A stretch of DNA of 5,184 nucleotides, taken from positions 1 to 5,184 of the forward strand of contig CALRZB010000187.1 in assembly GCA_943372555.1 (NCBI GenBank), in the 5' to 3' direction. Under the pieces are notes generated by a model. It made no database searches. It was not told the DNA's origin and was given only the letters and a program-made list of their open reading frames with translations. How positions within the stretch are numbered: position 1 is the stretch's first letter; the number at the start of each line of letters is the position of its first letter. Positions 4,620 through 5,184 of this stretch are shown piece by piece. The position numbers and the translations under genes were made by a program. The stretch is from JAIXWP01 sp943372555. Lineage in GTDB: Bacteria > Bacteroidota > Bacteroidia > Flavobacteriales_D > Sanyastnellaceae.

Positions 4620-5184
4620 TTACTTGATCACCTGCAATTGCTTAGTAGCAACTTCAGTGTAAGAAGTCAAACGAACTTGGTAGATACCATTGTTCATAGC
4701 GTCAGTGTTCAAAGTGAATTTGTACACTTGACCTGCTTCGATTTGACCGCTGTAAAGTTTGTTTACGATACGGCCAGTAGCATCCATTACATCCAATACA
4801 ACTTGATTGTTGATTTCAGAAACGATTTTCACTTCTGACAAGTTGTTAGTTGGGTTAGGATAGATAGCTACGATATCAATATTGCCTTTCTCCACCTCAG
4901 CTGTTTCAGCAGTTGTGAAGTTAACTGGAGAAGTTGTAGTAGAACCCAACCAAGAAATAGTTTGGCAATACTCAACCATGTTACCAGTGCAATCCATAGC
5001 AGTCCAGCAGCGAACTACAGAGTAGTCTGGGCAGCAATCAAGTTCGAATGCAAAGTCACCACCACCTGATGCGTTACCAGAGAAGATTGGTTGACCATTT
5101 ACAAGGAATACACCATTGTAAGTGAACCATCCACCAAATCCGTTGTCAGCACCGTTGTAGTTGTTTGCTCCGTCACCCAATTGG
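4620..5184 (-). CDS. Secreted protein with T9SS type A (Por) C-terminal sorting domain; N-terminus beyond window
   Basis: The last 187 residues of a larger exported protein; the frame is open through the right edge, and the apparent TTG start at 5180 is simply an internal Leu. The first ~75 residues are Gly/Asn/aromatic-rich and contain five Cys (DCCPDYSVVRCWTAMDCTGN, then EYC), resembling the RxWTAxDxxGN repeat domains of Bacteroidota surface proteins. A Thr/Ser/Glu-rich linker follows. The last ~80 residues are a type A sorting domain: IYPNPTNN (about 107-114), VVLDVMDATGRIV, AGQVYKFTLNTDAMNNGIYQ, and the closing TKQLQVIK. Such proteins are exported by Sec, cross the outer membrane through the T9SS, and are usually anchored to the surface or released after tail removal. 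The tidy codon use (AAC, GGT, GAA, CGT) and the very strong terminator suggest high expression. Its role is unknown. It is convergent to the metal cluster, with no evident functional tie. Confidence 0.88.
   Translation of the reverse strand, partial: QLGDGANNYNGADNGFGGWFTYNGVFLVNGQPIFSGNASGGGDFAFELDCCPDYSVVRCWTAMDCTGNMVEYCQTISWLGSTTTSPVNFTTAETAEVEKGNIDIVAIYPNPTNNLSEVKIVSEINNQVVLDVMDATGRIVNKLYSGQIEAGQVYKFTLNTDAMNNGIYQVRLTSYTEVATKQLQVIK

Overview
The window reads as chromosomal or accessory DNA of a Bacteroidota bacterium, probably of the Flavobacteriales type. Three things point there: two different type IX secretion (T9SS) C-terminal sorting domains (type B/CHU_C on the + strand, type A on the - strand), A-rich leaders in front of start codons instead of Shine-Dalgarno boxes, and AT-rich codon use. 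The genus cannot be fixed from the sequence alone.

Positions 1-3624 (+ strand) form a tightly spaced, probably co-transcribed heavy-metal export cluster. In order it holds: the C-terminal 140 residues of an RND-efflux periplasmic adaptor (CusB/CzcB type) with a His-rich insert; a His-rich lipoprotein with two tandem heavy-metal-binding (HMBD) zinc-ribbon-like modules; a secreted two-Ig-domain protein with a T9SS type B tail; and a P1B-2 (Zn/Cd/Pb type) ATPase that lacks an N-terminal HMA domain and reads DKTRT where P-type ATPases normally have DKTGT. Gaps are 15, 27 and 30 nt. The likely logic is that the ATPase moves metal from cytoplasm to periplasm, the lipoprotein and the His-rich adaptor insert bind or hand over periplasmic metal, and the RND pump (its other parts lie upstream of the window) expels it. 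The T9SS-secreted protein does not fit this scheme and is the odd member.

Positions 3625-4619 are a gene-poor stretch of about 1 kb between convergent genes. It holds a candidate terminator for the metal cluster (3742-3779), a possible long-range stem (3795-3879), an isolated promoter-like box (3967-3974), a 26-nt stretch resembling the 3' end of a tRNA-Ser (4097-4122), and then a dense cluster of CATTCT/AGAATG-based repeats (4142-4527). The repeats include a 16-bp perfect hairpin, a hexamer microsatellite, a 55-bp imperfect direct repeat, an exact 39-bp direct repeat, 23-bp perfect inverted matches between the two orientations, and a REP-like CCCTGAGCCTGTCGAA motif.

Positions 4560-5184 (- strand) carry a very strong intrinsic terminator and the C-terminal 187 residues of a Cys-containing secreted protein with a T9SS type A sorting domain. 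The gene continues past the right edge.
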